From positions 1 through 41,331 of the forward strand of contig JAUXIH010000001.1 of NCBI GenBank assembly GCA_030621105.1: DNA of 41,331 bases, given 5' to 3'. Made by a program: the position numbers and the translations under genes. Each line of letters starts with the position of its first letter. Position 1 is the first letter of the stretch. Below, in pieces: positions 40,110 to 41,331 of this stretch. Below the pieces are notes generated by a model that made no database searches, was not told the origin of the DNA, and saw only the letters and a program-made list of their open reading frames with translations. This DNA is from Dehalococcoidia bacterium (GTDB lineage Bacteria > Chloroflexota > Dehalococcoidia > GIF9 > AB-539-J10).

Positions 40110-40128
40110 CAATAGGATTAACCTATTG
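40110..40128. other. Hairpin just downstream of the 16S 3' end
   Basis: CAATAGG and CCTATTG form a perfect 7-pair stem with a 5-base loop about 40 bases beyond the 16S 3' end on the minus strand. No U tract follows. It may be part of a processing or termination structure. Confidence 0.4.
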
Positions 40129-40169
40129 ACCGACCTAAGAATCACAAGGTGTAAACCTTAGACTCCCTA

Positions 40170-41331
<1,162 letters not shown>

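Overview
The window is bacterial chromosome, about 41 kb, with tightly packed genes. The 3' part of a 16S rRNA gene runs off the right edge. It is followed on its own strand by rny rather than by an ITS and 23S gene, so the 16S gene looks unlinked from 23S. That arrangement, the archaeal-style split glutamate synthase, the NrpR-type regulator, ThyX instead of ThyA and an HdrD-like membrane Fe-S protein suggest an anaerobic member of the Chloroflexota, probably Dehalococcoidia-like. The phylum is an inference. I see no IS element, prophage or CRISPR array.

Layout. (1) 1-3.8 kb: a truncated HhH-like protein, an EamA transporter, and a minus-strand group dut-thyX plus a TGS-domain GTPase. (2) 3.9-7.4 kb: a glycine betaine/proline ABC importer behind a strong promoter with an operator-like inverted repeat at the expected start site. 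(3) 7.4-25.2 kb: a large nitrogen-assimilation island on the plus strand. It holds nrpR, hisF1 and an FMN-type glutamate synthase-like gene; then a polyferredoxin, a broken small ORF, hisH, an FAD/NAD oxidoreductase, gltB1 (glutaminase), hisF2, gltB2 (Fe-S/FMN) and gltB3 (GXGXG); then an atypical OmpR-family regulator resembling actinobacterial GlnR, amtB, glnK, glnA, nadE and pdxT. (4) 25.3-30.4 kb: tRNA-Lys, a SIMPL lipoprotein, lepB, pyrE, a nucleotidyltransferase, an array of five tRNAs, metF and a small membrane protein. (5) 30.7-37.3 kb: a macro-domain protein, prfA-prmC, a sirtuin, an HdrD/GlpC-like Fe-S reductase and an alpha/beta hydrolase. (6) 37.6-41.3 kb: ymdB, rny and 16S rRNA on the minus strand.

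The nitrogen island is the notable part. Ammonium enters through AmtB, gated by a PII protein without the uridylylation tyrosine, and is fixed by GlnA. Glutamine is then used by a three-subunit glutamate synthase that probably draws electrons through the polyferredoxin and FAD protein instead of a standard GltD, and by several other glutamine amidotransferases (HisH, NadE, PdxT). Two hisF genes and one hisH sit inside the glutamate synthase genes with no other histidine genes in view. Two kinds of nitrogen regulator flank the set. Upstream of amtB the sequence GTAAT-N6-TTAAC-N6-GTAAT-N6-GAAAC has the spacing of an actinobacterial GlnR box, which fits the GlnR-like regulator encoded next door. 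Upstream of nrpR lie a promoter with a start-site inverted repeat and a short piece of coding sequence that duplicates the gltB1 glutaminase motif.
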